Below, in pieces: positions 32,451 through 43,426 of a stretch of 64,000 nucleotides of DNA. Origin of the DNA: Antedon mediterranea (taxonomy: Eukaryota > Echinodermata > Crinoidea > Comatulida > Antedonidae); contig NC_092671.1 of NCBI RefSeq assembly GCF_964355755.1, forward strand, positions 11,481,001 to 11,545,000, read 5' to 3'. The position numbers were made by a program, and so were the translations under genes. The notes under the pieces were generated by a model. It searched no databases. It was not told the origin of the DNA and was given only the letters and a program-made list of their open reading frames with translations. Within the stretch, counting starts at the first letter, position 1. The number at the start of each line of letters is the position of its first letter.

Positions 32451-32590
32451 TAGCTCTGTCTACACTATCAAACTTTATGTGAAAAAAAAATGTGATGTGC
32501 CCATATATGGACACGATGACATCATATCACTACCATATTTGGGCACATCACACTTTTTGTGAAACTAGTTTGATCATGTAGACAGAGGTT
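32451..32590. repeat. MITE-1 copy 5
   Basis: TAGCTCTGTCTACACTATCAAAC...AAACTAGTTTGATCATGTAGACAGAGG. The inner GATGTGCCCATATATGG pairs with CCATATTTGGGCACATC. Confidence 0.85.
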
Positions 32591-33547
32591 TTTGTATAAA
32601 ATAATCATAAAAAAAACAATAGGCCTCTCTGAAATCAGCGGTCAACCTTCAACTTGATGTTTAAAGGAAACGTGATCGTGGTTGTTTATTCCATTCAAAA
32701 GTCCTTTGACACTCGTTGCATTATCAATTTCGATTGTACGTGATCGAACGTTTAAAAAAATGATTTATTGGAATCAGTTGGTAAAAGTTTAGGCCTACCG
32801 CGTAATTTATTTTATGGTAGGCCTACACCAAAAGGAGCTAAACAATTGTGTAACGTTAAAAAAAAAAGAGGTAACGATACGTTTACACTGAGCCAGGTAG
32901 CTATATAAAAATCATGAAAAATCGATATAGTGTTTAGGAACTATTCACACTAACGCAATCCGGGTTCTATAAACCGTGAAATTTCACTCTTCCCTGGTGT
33001 TTGACTTTAGTCAAACTTTTGTCAGTCAGTTTTCCAACTTTCCCATTGGCTGAAAATCAGGCAAAGAGTTATTAAATGTACGTCATAAACTGTAACGGAT
33101 TCGATAGAAGACAAGAATCCTCGGAGGTTTTCTGCGCTTTGTAGGTAGGCTTAACTTTCGAACCCGTTTTAAGTTCGGTCAATCGTCTGCTACTTTTAGG
33201 CATCTCCAGGGTAATTCGGTACGCGAAAAGGAAATGGTTGTATTCATTGGACAACTAATCCTACGTCACAAAAAGAAAACACCGGCAGACGATGCGATTA
33301 CTTTACGCATGCATAAAGAAGTTCAAACTGGGATGTGAAACTTGTTTTACATGATATTACAGCTTACAAATACAAAGGATAATATACTCCAAGTACGTGT
33401 GTTGATTACAGATGATACAATGTAGTTGGATCTTACTCAATTAAGTTATAAAATGACGACGAGTTCACTAAACTGGAATTTCAACGCTTTAACGAAACAG
33501 GAACGATTAACACTTTGAATGTTATTGATTTTGATCATTTTTGGAAG

Positions 33548-36291
33548 ATGCGTGCGTTTGAACGTTATTTAGCCTTACTGGCAATGTCTACGTGTATGTG
33601 TATTGTATTGACATACATGCACTCGTGGATAGGTACAGTTGAGGAACATTTACGGAGCGTTGACCCGTCAATGGGTTTTATATCAACACTTAAGTATGTT
33701 TAACATTAATGTCTTAAGCTTTGTCTACACTACCAAACTAGCTTGACAAAAAAAGTGTGATGTGCCCAAATATGGTAGTGGTATGCCCAAATATGGTAGT
33801 GATCATCATCATCATGTCCATATATGAGCACACTTCACATAAAGTTTGATAGTGTAGACAGAGCTTCATTTTATTTTTATTTTTTATTTTTGTAGGCTTA
33901 ACTATTAATATCATTGGTGTAGGCCTAACTCTACGTTTATTTCTTTATTTAATACATTTTTGTTTCGTGGCAGTTTTTCAAGGCTGTCCGAAATCCACAA
34001 AACGGATTTTTAGGAGACAGGTTTAACGCCTTTCCCGGTACTGTTATTGATCATAATATATTTAAAGTGCGGCCCATGGGACATAACTTATTTAGGCCGG
34101 GGTGACTATAAAACTGATTCCTACTGAATGCTACTGTATCGCATCGTTAATTTTAAGTTAGGCCTAATTCTAATTGTACTATACAATTAATTTATCCTTT
34201 AAATTGGTAGCCTCTATCGTAATTATTATATTAATGGTTTCGTATAATGTTCAGAAAGGAATATTTCCTCCGAAGAACCGATGTAAGTTTTACCGTCGCC
34301 AATCAAACAAATATTTCTTCATATCTTATAGATCTAGAACTTTGCTAGGTGAACAAATTTTAATTCCAAAAATAACTAATACCAAAGAATTTAAAGAAGA
34401 TGTGAACGAGGAACTCGATGAAGAAGGTTCCATGTTAATTGCTGAAGTTAAAGCAGATGTCGAGGATGTTATATCGTATCCATGGCAACCAAATCATACA
34501 GCAGCAGTTAGTAAAAGGTATGGGGGTAATAGGAACAAAATTGTCTGACAAAGTTTTTAACTATATTTTGGTGGGATGTTAGGCGAGTATACACGGTCTC
34601 TGTTGCTAGACAGTGTACAGTATATGTAGTATATCAGATACAGGGAGTTCTTAACTCCCTGACAGATATGATCTGGATGAATTGAATTGAAATTTATATT
34701 TATACTGGGTAACCTCTTCAGTCAAAGACTGGTCTCCCAGAGGGCCCAGTTGGTGATCAGTGGCTGTGATGTACTAATACACCGGGGTAACTCCCTACTC
34801 GTCTCGAAAGATGTACTAGGTTCTTTAAAGTGCACACGAGCTAGATGTGTACACTGGACCTACGGTTTATAGTCCTTATCCGAGAAGACTCGTTCTACCA
34901 CCAGAACCATGGAGCGAGTGAGCCTCGAACCCTTGCCGATGTTATGGCTACGTAATTACGGTTCCACTGTCTTAACCGCTCGGCCACTCACTCACTCGTA
35001 CTTCAATTTACTTAAAGTTTTAACGATGACTTCTGATGACGTCACAAGTGGATGGCCATTGCACGTTTATGACGTGATTTTACTAACGAAATAAAGATGG
35101 TAATATTAATCGATGCTTTATTTATATTTTTAGAGAAGAAATGTTGTCGTACTTCAATTTGCTTAAAGTATTAACGATGACTTCTGATGACGTCACAAGT
35201 GGACATTTGGCGCGATTTTATTCCGCTAAATCAAAGAGGATAGTATCGGTACCAGGAGGTATGCACGATTTACTTCCCAAACGGCAGCTATTCCGCAAGA
35301 ACCGCTACAAAAAGTGTTCTTTGGTTGGAAACAGTGGTGTCCTACTACAAAGTGGTTGTGGAAAGAATATCGACCAATCAGACTTTGTTGTTAGATGCAA
35401 CTTTGCAACAATGAAAGGGTTCGAGAAAGACGTTGGAACAAAAGTTGACGTTGTGACCTTTAACCCGAGTATATTACGTAATAATTATAACTCTTTATTA
35501 ACAGAGAAAGATAGATTACAATTCAAGAATGATTTGATAGGATATGGTAATTTTGTTTTATGGGTTCCTGTGTTTTCGGATCACGCTGTTTCTGCCACAA
35601 TAAGAACTTTGATTGATTTCTTAGGAAAAAACAAGGACGATTTGACCAACGTTCAGCTAGCATTTCCAGGCAATGTTCTGCCGGACATTGAAGAGTGAGT
35701 TTCATTGTTATTGAGGCTTTTTTTCAATGCTGATAATATAAACCTAGTTGAAAATTTAAATTAACGGACGAACGTTAAATTGACAAATTCAGTCCCGATT
35801 ATGAAGAACGATGCACACTGGGATTATACGTATGCACAGAAACAAATTCTACCATTTCGAATATGAAAAACTGGTTTCTTAATTTGAAACTAATCTGTAT
35901 TGTTTTTTTATGTCGCTAATTATGTTTGTGCACATCACACTTTTTTTCACTTTAAGGTTTGTTCATCTTACTAATATTGTTATTTATATTATTGTTTAGA
36001 TTTTGGTTTTCAAAAGATATTGACGAAGAGCGAATAAGCACTGGTCTGCTAATGTACATGATATCAAGTCTGCTCTGTGAGGAACTTCATCTCTATGGTT
36101 TCTATCCATTCCCTGAATTTCGCAATAAACAAATTCCATATCATTATTATCAGTCAATGAATAGAACTGCTGAGAATTATGACTTTGGTTATATGAAGGT
36201 GCATCGGCTACCTGACGAATTTGCATATTTGACTAAATTACATAAAGAGGGCGCTATTAAGTTACACCTTGAAACATGTTCTGCGAAGTAA
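33548..36291 (+). CDS. alpha-2,8-sialyltransferase (ST8Sia family, glycosyltransferase 29)
   Basis: Four exons in phase (394 aa): 33548-33693, 34332-34517, 35134-35694, 36000-36291. It is a type II Golgi protein: a short cytoplasmic MRAFER, a signal-anchor (YLALLAMSTCMCIVLTYM), then an acidic stem with an NHT sequon. Sialylmotif L starts at Cys172 (CSLVGNSGVLLQSGCGKNID...FVVRCNFA). Motif S is at about 311-335 (STGLLMYMISSLLCEELHLYGFYPF), motif III is HYY at 346-348, and motif VS has His366 and Glu371 (HRLPDEF). Family reaction: transfer of sialic acid from CMP-sialic acid onto a terminal sialic acid of glycolipid or glycoprotein. The motif context is closest to the ST8SIA1/5/6 group as I remember it; the exact acceptor cannot be told. 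The ATG at 33548 is chosen because upstream in-frame codons offer no other ATG. A poly(A) signal is at 36604. Confidence 0.92.
33714..33866. repeat. MITE-1 copy 6 (sialyltransferase intron 1)
   Basis: AAGCTTTGTCTACACTACCAAAC...AAAGTTTGATAGTGTAGACAGAGCTT. It begins about 20 bp after the exon 1 donor. GCCCAAATATGGTAGTG is doubled internally. Confidence 0.85.
34665..34994 (-). repeat. tRNA-derived SINE, near full length
   Basis: Minus strand: the head AGTGGCCGAGCGGTTAAGAC (A box) and GGTTCGAGGCTCACTCG (B box) are those of a tRNA-Ser/Leu. The body includes AGGTCCAGTGTACACATCTA and AGACCAGTCTTTGACTGAAG, and the tail is a short ATTCA repeat. It lies in sialyltransferase intron 2, 139 bp before exon 3. 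Confidence 0.85.
34996..35052 (+). repeat. duplicated piece of sialyltransferase exon 3
   Basis: 57 bp identical at 55 positions to the coding stretch 35147-35203, lying 151 bp upstream of it and directly against the SINE head. It has no acceptor and cannot be spliced as exon 3 is. Both copies contain the palindrome TGACGTCA (35037-35044 and 35188-35195). Confidence 0.85.
35915..35957. repeat. MITE-1 fragment
   Basis: Only the GTGCACATCACACTTTTTTTCAC part of the family is present, in sialyltransferase intron 3, about 43 bp upstream of exon 4. Confidence 0.4.
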
Positions 36292-37473
36292 TTATTCACA
36301 TGATCTGTCATTTTTGAATTTTTGATTATGTGCCTACTAGACTTCATATTACGTAATATTACGTGTTCAGTACATTTAGTACGATTCTGAGAATTGTAAT
36401 ATTATGATTCAATCACGCCTAAACATATTTTTACAATTTAGGCCTATAAAAAGTAATCATTTTATGAGTGTGTAGGCCCTATATGTATTTCTGCTTAATT
36501 GACCTTGTACCATTGATTTCTCTTCTATATTATTATGTAAACTACTCAAAACAATTAGTTTCCTTGTTTATATATAGTTTAGGTTCTTTACAAACCTTCT
36601 AAAAATAAAACTAATTTATAAACAACATTCTAGACTCTCGAGCACCATTTTCGTCTGCGTATAGAAAGAAAAGTTAAGTTTCGTCAGAAGACGAATAATT
36701 GTTAATGTAACATAAAATAATATGTTAAAACATAAGACTTTCTTGGTTTAAGTATAGGAGTAGATGCCCTTTTCAGTAGTCCTGATGAGTTCCGGTGAGT
36801 TCTCATTTGAGAGCTTCCAAGAAGTTGGGAAAGCAATGGTGAAATTGTTTCCTCTACGTCATCTTTATTTATCTTCTTTTCTTTATTTTTATAATATTTC
36901 ATAAACTTTTCTTTTGTGTGTTTAAAGTTCTTAGACATATTTGTATTGTTTTTCAATTTAACAAAATATCTAACTATGGTGGTTAAGCATTCCGAATTGT
37001 TTTATCTTTCCACTTTGTTTTGGGGTTTTTTTTTTTAAATTTACCACCATGCCATTATAGTTATCTTTTAATATCGGTTTCAAAATGACACATATTTTCA
37101 GGAAATTGAAACAATTTTATTATAATAAAATTAATGTATAGTTTTTATTTCTATGTTGTAGTTTCAGATGTCGATTGCTCAAAAGCTGTAGCTATTGAGA
37201 AATACAAGTATGCCCATACAGTATGTATTTAGTTTTGAATAACAACATGATTGTATTTCAGCATTTCATGTAATTAAACCAGTCTTTATTGTAATGTTTT
37301 ATTAGAACTCTGTGATTTATTGCAAAAGACCAGGATATCATATTTTATCAAAGAGCCATTCACAAGTATAATATTGTCAGTATGGTGAGTGCGACACTAT
37401 TTAGATAGACCTTCTCTCATTAATTGACTGACTGAAAAATAACGCGAACAGACAAAAGATTTGATTGAAAAAA
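36292..37473. other. intergenic between sialyltransferase and Ig-domain gene
   Basis: No gene supported. Holds the sialyltransferase 3' UTR (poly(A) signal at 36604) and presumably the promoter of the next gene. A minus-strand 84-codon frame at 36702-36956 was considered and rejected. Confidence 0.5.
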
Positions 37474-39493
37474 ATGGAATGGTTTATGTTTATGCTGACC
37501 TTTGGTCTGTCCTTTGAGAATGTTGTAAGCCGAACAAACCAAATAATCGATAATGTCGATTTTTATGCCAATCGATCGTATACTTTTACTGCAGACGGTA
37601 AATGTGAAACTTTAGTGACTTGGGATTACCGTGAATCGCCACAAGAAATGCCTACTGTCCTCGCCAATAACTTCACAGTGTCCGCCTTTAAACGTTCCAG
37701 AGTCCTAGCAGACGTTAATAACACCACCAATCCTACACTGAATATCAGATATGCTAAATACAGTGATCAAGGTATTTACAGATGCTGGTGTTGGCGAAGA
37801 GTCTATAAACCAATCAGTCTGAAAGAGGTTTGGCTGGGCCAAGTTAACACTTCTACGCGAAAAATAAACTGGAGAGAACCATATGCTGAAATCTTAACAG
37901 ATAGTCCAGATAAGCTACCTATACATTCAAACGTTGTTTACAGATGTGGAGAGACACACAGTGTAAATGCAGTTATTGGCTCTGTTCGGTGGAAAGTTAA
38001 CGTAACAAATGACAGATTTAAAGTAAATGAAGACGCCATGGAGATACGTGGTATTCAACCAACTGACAATGGTACCGAGATTTGTTGTGAATTTGATGCA
38101 ATATCGTTTAAAAAGAGCAGTACAGTACCTTATGCAATGACCCCGAAAGCCTATAAGATCCTCGTTGTTACGTCAGCAGAGCACCCATCAACCAACACGG
38201 TAATCTTATTAACAAGCTCCACCGGCACAACGCTGATAATGAACCGGAGTACCAAAAAGGTAGAGACAATAAGATAATTAGTAAAGAAATTGATATGATG
38301 GTTCATTTAGTGTAAACCAATATTAGTATTTATACTGGTTTACACTCAATGAACCATTTCAATATAGATAATATTAATTTAGATGGTTATAATTAATTTA
38401 TGTAATTAATGAAATGATCATTATGATCTTTTTATTTATTTTTTCTAACTTGAGTGATATGATACACTTTTCTTTGCAGACTAATCACTGGTACAATAGA
38501 TTACCAAAATGGGTGATGATATACAGTACTGTTTCTATTGTTTTCTGTGTGTGCATTGGTATCTGCATTGCCCTGTGTATAAGAAAAAAACAGAAAAAGA
38601 AACAATGGATTAATAACACAAATTGCAAGGAAAGCTGGGGAAGATTTACATCTAAGCCCCCCAGAAATAGATCTAGGCATAGGTTGTCTTTACGGCGTCT
38701 ACGGCAATATTTTAGTGTTCTTGGAACTGGCCACGTATATGAACACGGAATACCAATCCAATTACCTGACACCCCGTGTGTTCATAGAAACAACTCACAT
38801 ATGCTTACACAACAGCAAACCAGTCCTCTTGATGAACTATACCTTAACACTATGGACAGGAGAAAGGAACGGCAGGAGAAGCAGCCAAAAGATACGCATC
38901 TGCAACAGTTGTCGACGAATGAACGACTGGAAAGGCAGCCAAAAGATACGCATCTGCAACAGTTGTCGACGAAGGAGCGGGAGAAGGAACCAAATGTGAC
39001 AAGGAATCTGAAACAGACTGCCACAAAGGAACATGAGGGTGAAATAAAAAACTACACAATAGACCACATGGACATGCCACCGCAACAATACACAAGAGAG
39101 AAGCTGGAAGGGAAGCAACAGAATGATACCGACACCATAGACACACATCAACATCACACTAAAGACTACCAACGAAAGGCATACAATCACACAAGAGAAA
39201 TATGTAGTAGGCAGACTGGAAAATTGCCAACGACAGCTGCTCACAAAATAGGCCTACAACATGGCCGTACCGCAACAGGACATGAAGACGCAATTACCCT
39301 AATGACAAACATGAGAAACACAAATGAAAGGCTGCAAAGACCAACGAGAGAGATGCGGACATCAGAAGAACACTTAAGTAGGCCTAAAATACAAGAGAGA
39401 CGTCGACCACGCGCAACGAGAGTGACCAAAGAACCGTGGGTAATTTACAGAAAACCGGAAAGTAACATTTACATGAACGTAAATCAAAAGTAA
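37474..39493 (+). CDS. single-pass membrane protein with two Ig-like domains and tyrosine motifs in the tail
   Basis: Two exons, 37474-38259 and 38480-39493, join in phase 0 (599 aa). Residues 1-20 look like a signal peptide (MEWFMFMLTFGLSFENVVS). Ig-like domain 1: Cys44, Trp50, then LNIRYAKYSDQGIYRC with Cys104. Domain 2: Cys158, Trp173, then MEIRGIQPTDNGTEICC with Cys204/205. Many NXS/T sequons. Residues 274-296 form a membrane span followed by basic IRKKQKKK. The tail of about 300 residues is hydrophilic and low in hydrophobics, with an 18-residue segment (QPKDTHLQQLST) duplicated at about 397-432. It carries YLN (383-385) and YMN (593-595), which fit the pYxN consensus for Grb2-type SH2 domains. 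I do not recognise an orthologue. An immune or adhesion receptor is an inference. The ATG is preceded by no other in-frame ATG. Confidence 0.8.
38298..38357. repeat. 22-bp inverted repeat hairpin in the intron of the Ig-domain gene
   Basis: ATGGTTCATTTAGTGTAAACC and GGTTTACACTCAATGAACCAT pair with one mismatch across a 16-bp loop, 39 bp after the donor. Confidence 0.85.
38881..38988 (+). repeat. 54-bp coding tandem duplication
   Basis: GCAGCCAAAAGATACGCATC followed by TGCAACAGTTGTCGACGAA occurs at 38881 and again at 38935, nearly identical, so it is recent. It keeps frame. Confidence 0.9.
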
Positions 39494-40196
39494 AGAAGTT
39501 AGATTTTGTTTTTAAACACACATAGTCAATTTTACTAAACGCTCGCGCACCTTGCTGCCAAATGGAAATATTAACCGCGTGTGAAAATCCCGGTGAAAAT
39601 AATAATAGTAATATTAACGTTTTGGACATTATTATATTTATGAACATTTTATCCAGACGTGCTCCTATAGGGTGAGGAATCATATTTCGTCACCAGAATA
39701 TGGTATCTAAGTAAAATTGGTGTCAAAATGTGCAGAAGTAAAAAAGGAAGAATACTTAAAATAGAAGTCATGTCTTTGGATCAAATCTTGACCACTAAAA
39801 ATGAGGTCAAAGGTCAAAAAGTCAAATTTTCTACATAAAATGGCATATAATTGATATTTCAGCAACATATAATGGTATATTGATGTTAAAATATGTAAAA
39901 AAAAAAGAATAAAACTTGGAACAAAAACAAACAACTTAAAAAATGAGGTCAAAGGTCAAAACTATTTATTCTATCATGAACATGCTGCTATTACTATTTT
40001 TTTTTTGTTGGAAAAAAAAACCCCAAAACATTAACTTTGACTTATTGAGGCGTACACGGTGTCAAAACGCACAGAATAAATGGGTCAAACTAACTTGACA
40101 ATGACCCTAAACCAAGTCTTGACCACCAAATACAAGGTCAAGATAATGCTGATAATAACTTGCAGTAACTATCACCAAAACAAAATAAATTAATAA

Positions 40197-41520
40197 TTAT
40201 AGTGCTTCATCTTCATCGCTGTCAATTAGTTCTTCTGCATCTGTGTTATCCTTTCCATTCTCGCAATGTCCACTGCACACACCACATGCAGATACACATG
40301 ACATGCTAGCTTTCATGCAGCTGCATCTCATGGTTTGGCATTGCCTTTCGCCTTCCTTGCAATTGCAGGAGATTCCTTTGAGAAGCTTGTCTGGCGCAAT
40401 ACCACAAGAGAGCATCTTAGGTTTAAGTTTTCAGTTGGAGTCTAATTCCCATCCTCTTCCTTTGGGTTCAAGAACCGAGGTGTTCAGATGCCTCCATATC
40501 CCAACTTGAAGATGAACACGCAGGGAATGTTGAGCGGTTGCATATTCCGTTGGTGGTAGACGGTCAGGATCGATCTTTCCTTTGGCTGCTTGCTTCTTGA
40601 ACTTAAGATAGCGAGGCTTTTCAAGAGGAGTATCCCCACAGCCATATGTGATCTGCATTGCCTTTGATCCGGCTGTTCGAATTTGTGAGACAGGTGAAGT
40701 GGTACATGTAGATGTTGTGATGACACTGGCAGGAAATTTGGATTTGTAAAGAGCACATTTGGTATGTCCATGAATGCATGAAACAGTGTCATTTCTAGAC
40801 CAGCCATACTTGATGAGGAACTCCTCGCGGTCACAGATGTCTATGGTAGAGATGTCGTAAAGACCAAAATCTGCTTGAAGATACAAGTTAGTACAGTCGA
40901 TAGGTCTATGATAGCAGAGCAAAATCAAAATATCAGTGTCCTGGGCGACAACAACAACTGGTGAATTAACACCTACGACCAAATCCATTGCAGATCTAAC
41001 AATCAGTGTGTCACCATCATCCTTTGCTTGGCGTACAGTGATATGCTGTCTTGCCATCTCTGTATATATCATCGTGATTAAGGCTCCTTTGTTCTTCTCA
41101 TTTGCCAGGAATACCTCTCTATCACATGACACAGTCAGGTCCAGTGTGACACTCAAGTCCGGAGAAACCTTTTCCAGCCATCCGGCGTATATGCTCATGG
41201 TCTTTCGTTGATGATTCTTCCCCGTAGTCATCAAACACGACGGTAGCACTCTTGAATTTGTTGTCAACATACCTGACATAAGAATCAACTATAGCCTTGA
41301 CAGTTGCTCCGCTGGCCCATTTTACCTGATGAAGAATCCATCCTCCATCAACCACGTGCACCTTGCTGTTCATGTCTACATCGAGTTTTGTAGCTTTCTT
41401 CTTTAGCATCTGGCCAAATTCATGTTTTTTTGGTTTCCTCATCATGCAGTCTATTGTGAAATTACATTGCTGCTTGGTCCATTGGTGGTCTCCTGAGAAA
41501 CAGGTTTTGGCTGAGGGTTA
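40197..41520 (-). pseudogene. DTD-motif / Cys-rich (CXC-like) multicopy protein, left-arm copy, broken
   Basis: Minus strand, three consecutive frames: 41445-41122 (open upstream to about 41520), 41288-40431 and 40415-40197. Visible blocks are KVHVVDGGWILHQVKW, SATVVFDDYGEESSTKDHEH, VSPDLSVTLDLTVSCDREVF, GDTLIVRSAMDL, VVVVAQDTDILILLCYHRP and NDTVSCIHGHTKC. The C-terminal Cys cluster has Cys residues spaced C-x-C-x6-C-x4-C-x-C-x6-C-x3-C-x2-C-x3-C, then Asn. Two breaks against the right arm: a 2-bp deletion after RRMAGK near 41170, and TGA for AGA near 40428-40430. The DTD block recalls PIN/FEN-like nuclease folds and a large multicopy family I have seen in invertebrate genomes; the Cys cluster recalls CXC (tesmin/TSO1) domains. 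Function unknown. The acidic end is EELIDSDEDEAL. Confidence 0.75.
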
Positions 41521-42093
41521 TCTGTTTTAAGGCCATTTTCATATAAAGATATTGTGGAACCACGTCAGGTCAAGTTCAATATTGAATGTCGAAACGTGGC
41601 AGGCTGAAGGCGCTTGACCTTTGACAAGATCGCCTAATTTTTTTGTATATTAACTTTACAATACCTAGTGTTGTATATTCTGGTACAGCAGCTCCATAAT
41701 CTCTTTGCTTTTCTTCATTATATCTATATTTTTTATTTATACTAACAAATATCTTTTTATTAATATTATAATAATAATAATATATCAAAAATTGATTAAA
41801 TAATATTTATCGCATAATATACAACCTACGTATACGATAATTTAATTAATTGATATAAAAAATAATTATAATGATATTATATTCGATATTATACCCAACT
41901 ACTATCTCCAATTCTTTATCATTAGAATAAAAGAAAAAATCACACATCTACACATAATCAAACATTGTATACTCTATCTCTAACATTTTTTTCAATCTTC
42001 TATTGACTAAAGCCAAAGTATTTAGTCGTTATCTCGGGACCGTTCTATAGTTACCACCAGGCAGGCTTACTTCATCAAAGCTTCTATGAATGG

Positions 42094-42902
42094 ATGTATT
42101 GGTTGGGAGCAGAAAAATTAATAGACCATACCCAGTACCGTTTTGATTACGATCAATCGGGAAATTACCTCACGAAATTCAAGAGTGCTACCGTCGTGTT
42201 TGATGGCTACGGGGAAGAATCATCAATGAAAGACCATGAGCATATACGCCGGATGGCTGGAAAGAAGGTTTCTCCGGACTTGAGTGTCACACTGGACCTG
42301 ACTGTGTCATGTGATAGAGAGGTATTCCTGGCAAATGAGAAGAACAAAGGAGCCTTGATCACGATGATATCTACAGAGATGGCAAGACAGCATATCACTG
42401 TACGTCAAGCAAAGGATGATGGTGACACACTGATCGTTAGATCTGCAATGGATTTGGTCGTAGTGTTAATTCCCCAGTTATTGTTGTCGGCCAGGACACT
42501 GATATTTTGATTTTGCTCTGCTATCATAGACCTATCGACTGTACTAACTTGTATCTTCAAGAAGACTTTGATGGCCTGCGTGTTCATCTTCTAGTTGGAA
42601 TATGGAGGCATCTGAACATCTCGGTTCTTGAACCCAAAATAAAAGGATGGGAATTAGACTCCAACAGAAAACTTAAACCTAAGATGCTCTCTTGTGGTAT
42701 TGCGCCAGACAACCTTCTCAAAGGAATCTGCTGCAATTGCAAGAAAAGCGAAAGGCAATGCCAAACCATGAGATGCAGCTGCATGATAGCTGGCATGTCG
42801 TGTGTATCTGCATGTGGTGTGTGCATTGGACATTGCGAGAATGGAAAGGATAACACAGATTCAGAAGAACTAATTGACAGCGATGAAGAGGAAGCACTAT
42901 AA
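42094..42902 (+). pseudogene. right-arm copy of the DTD/Cys-rich protein, internally deleted
   Basis: Plus strand, frames 42094-42510 and 42507-42902. It repeats the left-arm protein from KFKSATVVFDGYGEESS through GDTLIVRSAMDL, then shifts frame after DLVV, continues ILLCYHRPIDCTNLYLQ, and skips about 110 residues to LRVHLLVGIWRHLN. It then gives the intact C-terminus with the Cys cluster and EELIDSDEEEAL. Its N-terminal part (about 42094-42176) is unrelated to the left copy. AGA at the site where the left arm has TGA. Confidence 0.8.
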
Positions 42903-43426
42903 TTATTAATTTATTTTGTTTTGGTGATAGTTACTGTAAGTTATTATCAGCATTATCTTGACCTTGTATTTGGTGGTCAAGATTTGGTTTAGGGTCATTG
43001 TCAAATTTAGTTTGACTCATTTATTCTGTGCGTTTTGACACCATGTACGCCTCAATAAGTCAAAGGTAATGTTTTGGGGATTTTTGTTAATTTAAAAAAA
43101 AACAATCACTCATAATAGCATGTTCATGATAGAATAAATACTTTTGACCCTTGACCTCATTTTTTAAGTTGTTTGTTTTTGTTCCAAGTTTTTTTCCTTT
43201 TTTTTCTACATATTTTAACATCAATATACCATTATATGTTACTGAATATCAATTATATGCCGTTTTATGTAGAAAATTTGACTTTTTGACCTTTGACCTC
43301 ATTTTTAGTGGTCAAGATTTGATCCAAAGACATGACTTCTATTTTAAGTGTTATTCCTTTTTTAATTCTGTACATTTTGACACCAATTTTACTTAGATAC
43401 CATATTCTGGTGACGAAATATGATTC

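Larger units (their letters stand above)
39677..43426. mobile_element. 3.75-kb inverted duplication with two opposed gene copies
   Basis: The outer ends are exact complements (AATCATATTTCGTCACCAGA at about 39679; TCTGGTGACGAAATATGATT at about 43406-43425). Homology continues inward through about 500 bp of non-coding DNA with GAGGTCAAAGGTCAAA motifs, then the C-terminus of the encoded protein, up to about 41260 on the left and 42177 on the right. The right arm lacks roughly 330 bp of coding sequence present on the left. The centre (41570-42060) is AT-rich. No transposase or integrase is recognised. It lies between the Ig-domain gene and pyruvate kinase. Confidence 0.9.

Noticed and set aside
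34909-35094. Alternative first exon of the sialyltransferase starting at 34909
   Set aside because: The frame runs through the SINE and the duplicated exon piece and stops; it lacks a donor and a signal-anchor.
36702-36956. Minus-strand 84-codon frame with a Lys-rich N-terminus and an RNSSGLLKRAS segment
   Set aside because: No recognisable domain, no splice context and no neighbouring exons; AT-rich DNA gives such frames often.
38782-39244. Several minus-strand frames of 80-135 codons
   Set aside because: They are shadows of the hydrophilic tail of the Ig-domain gene on the other strand.
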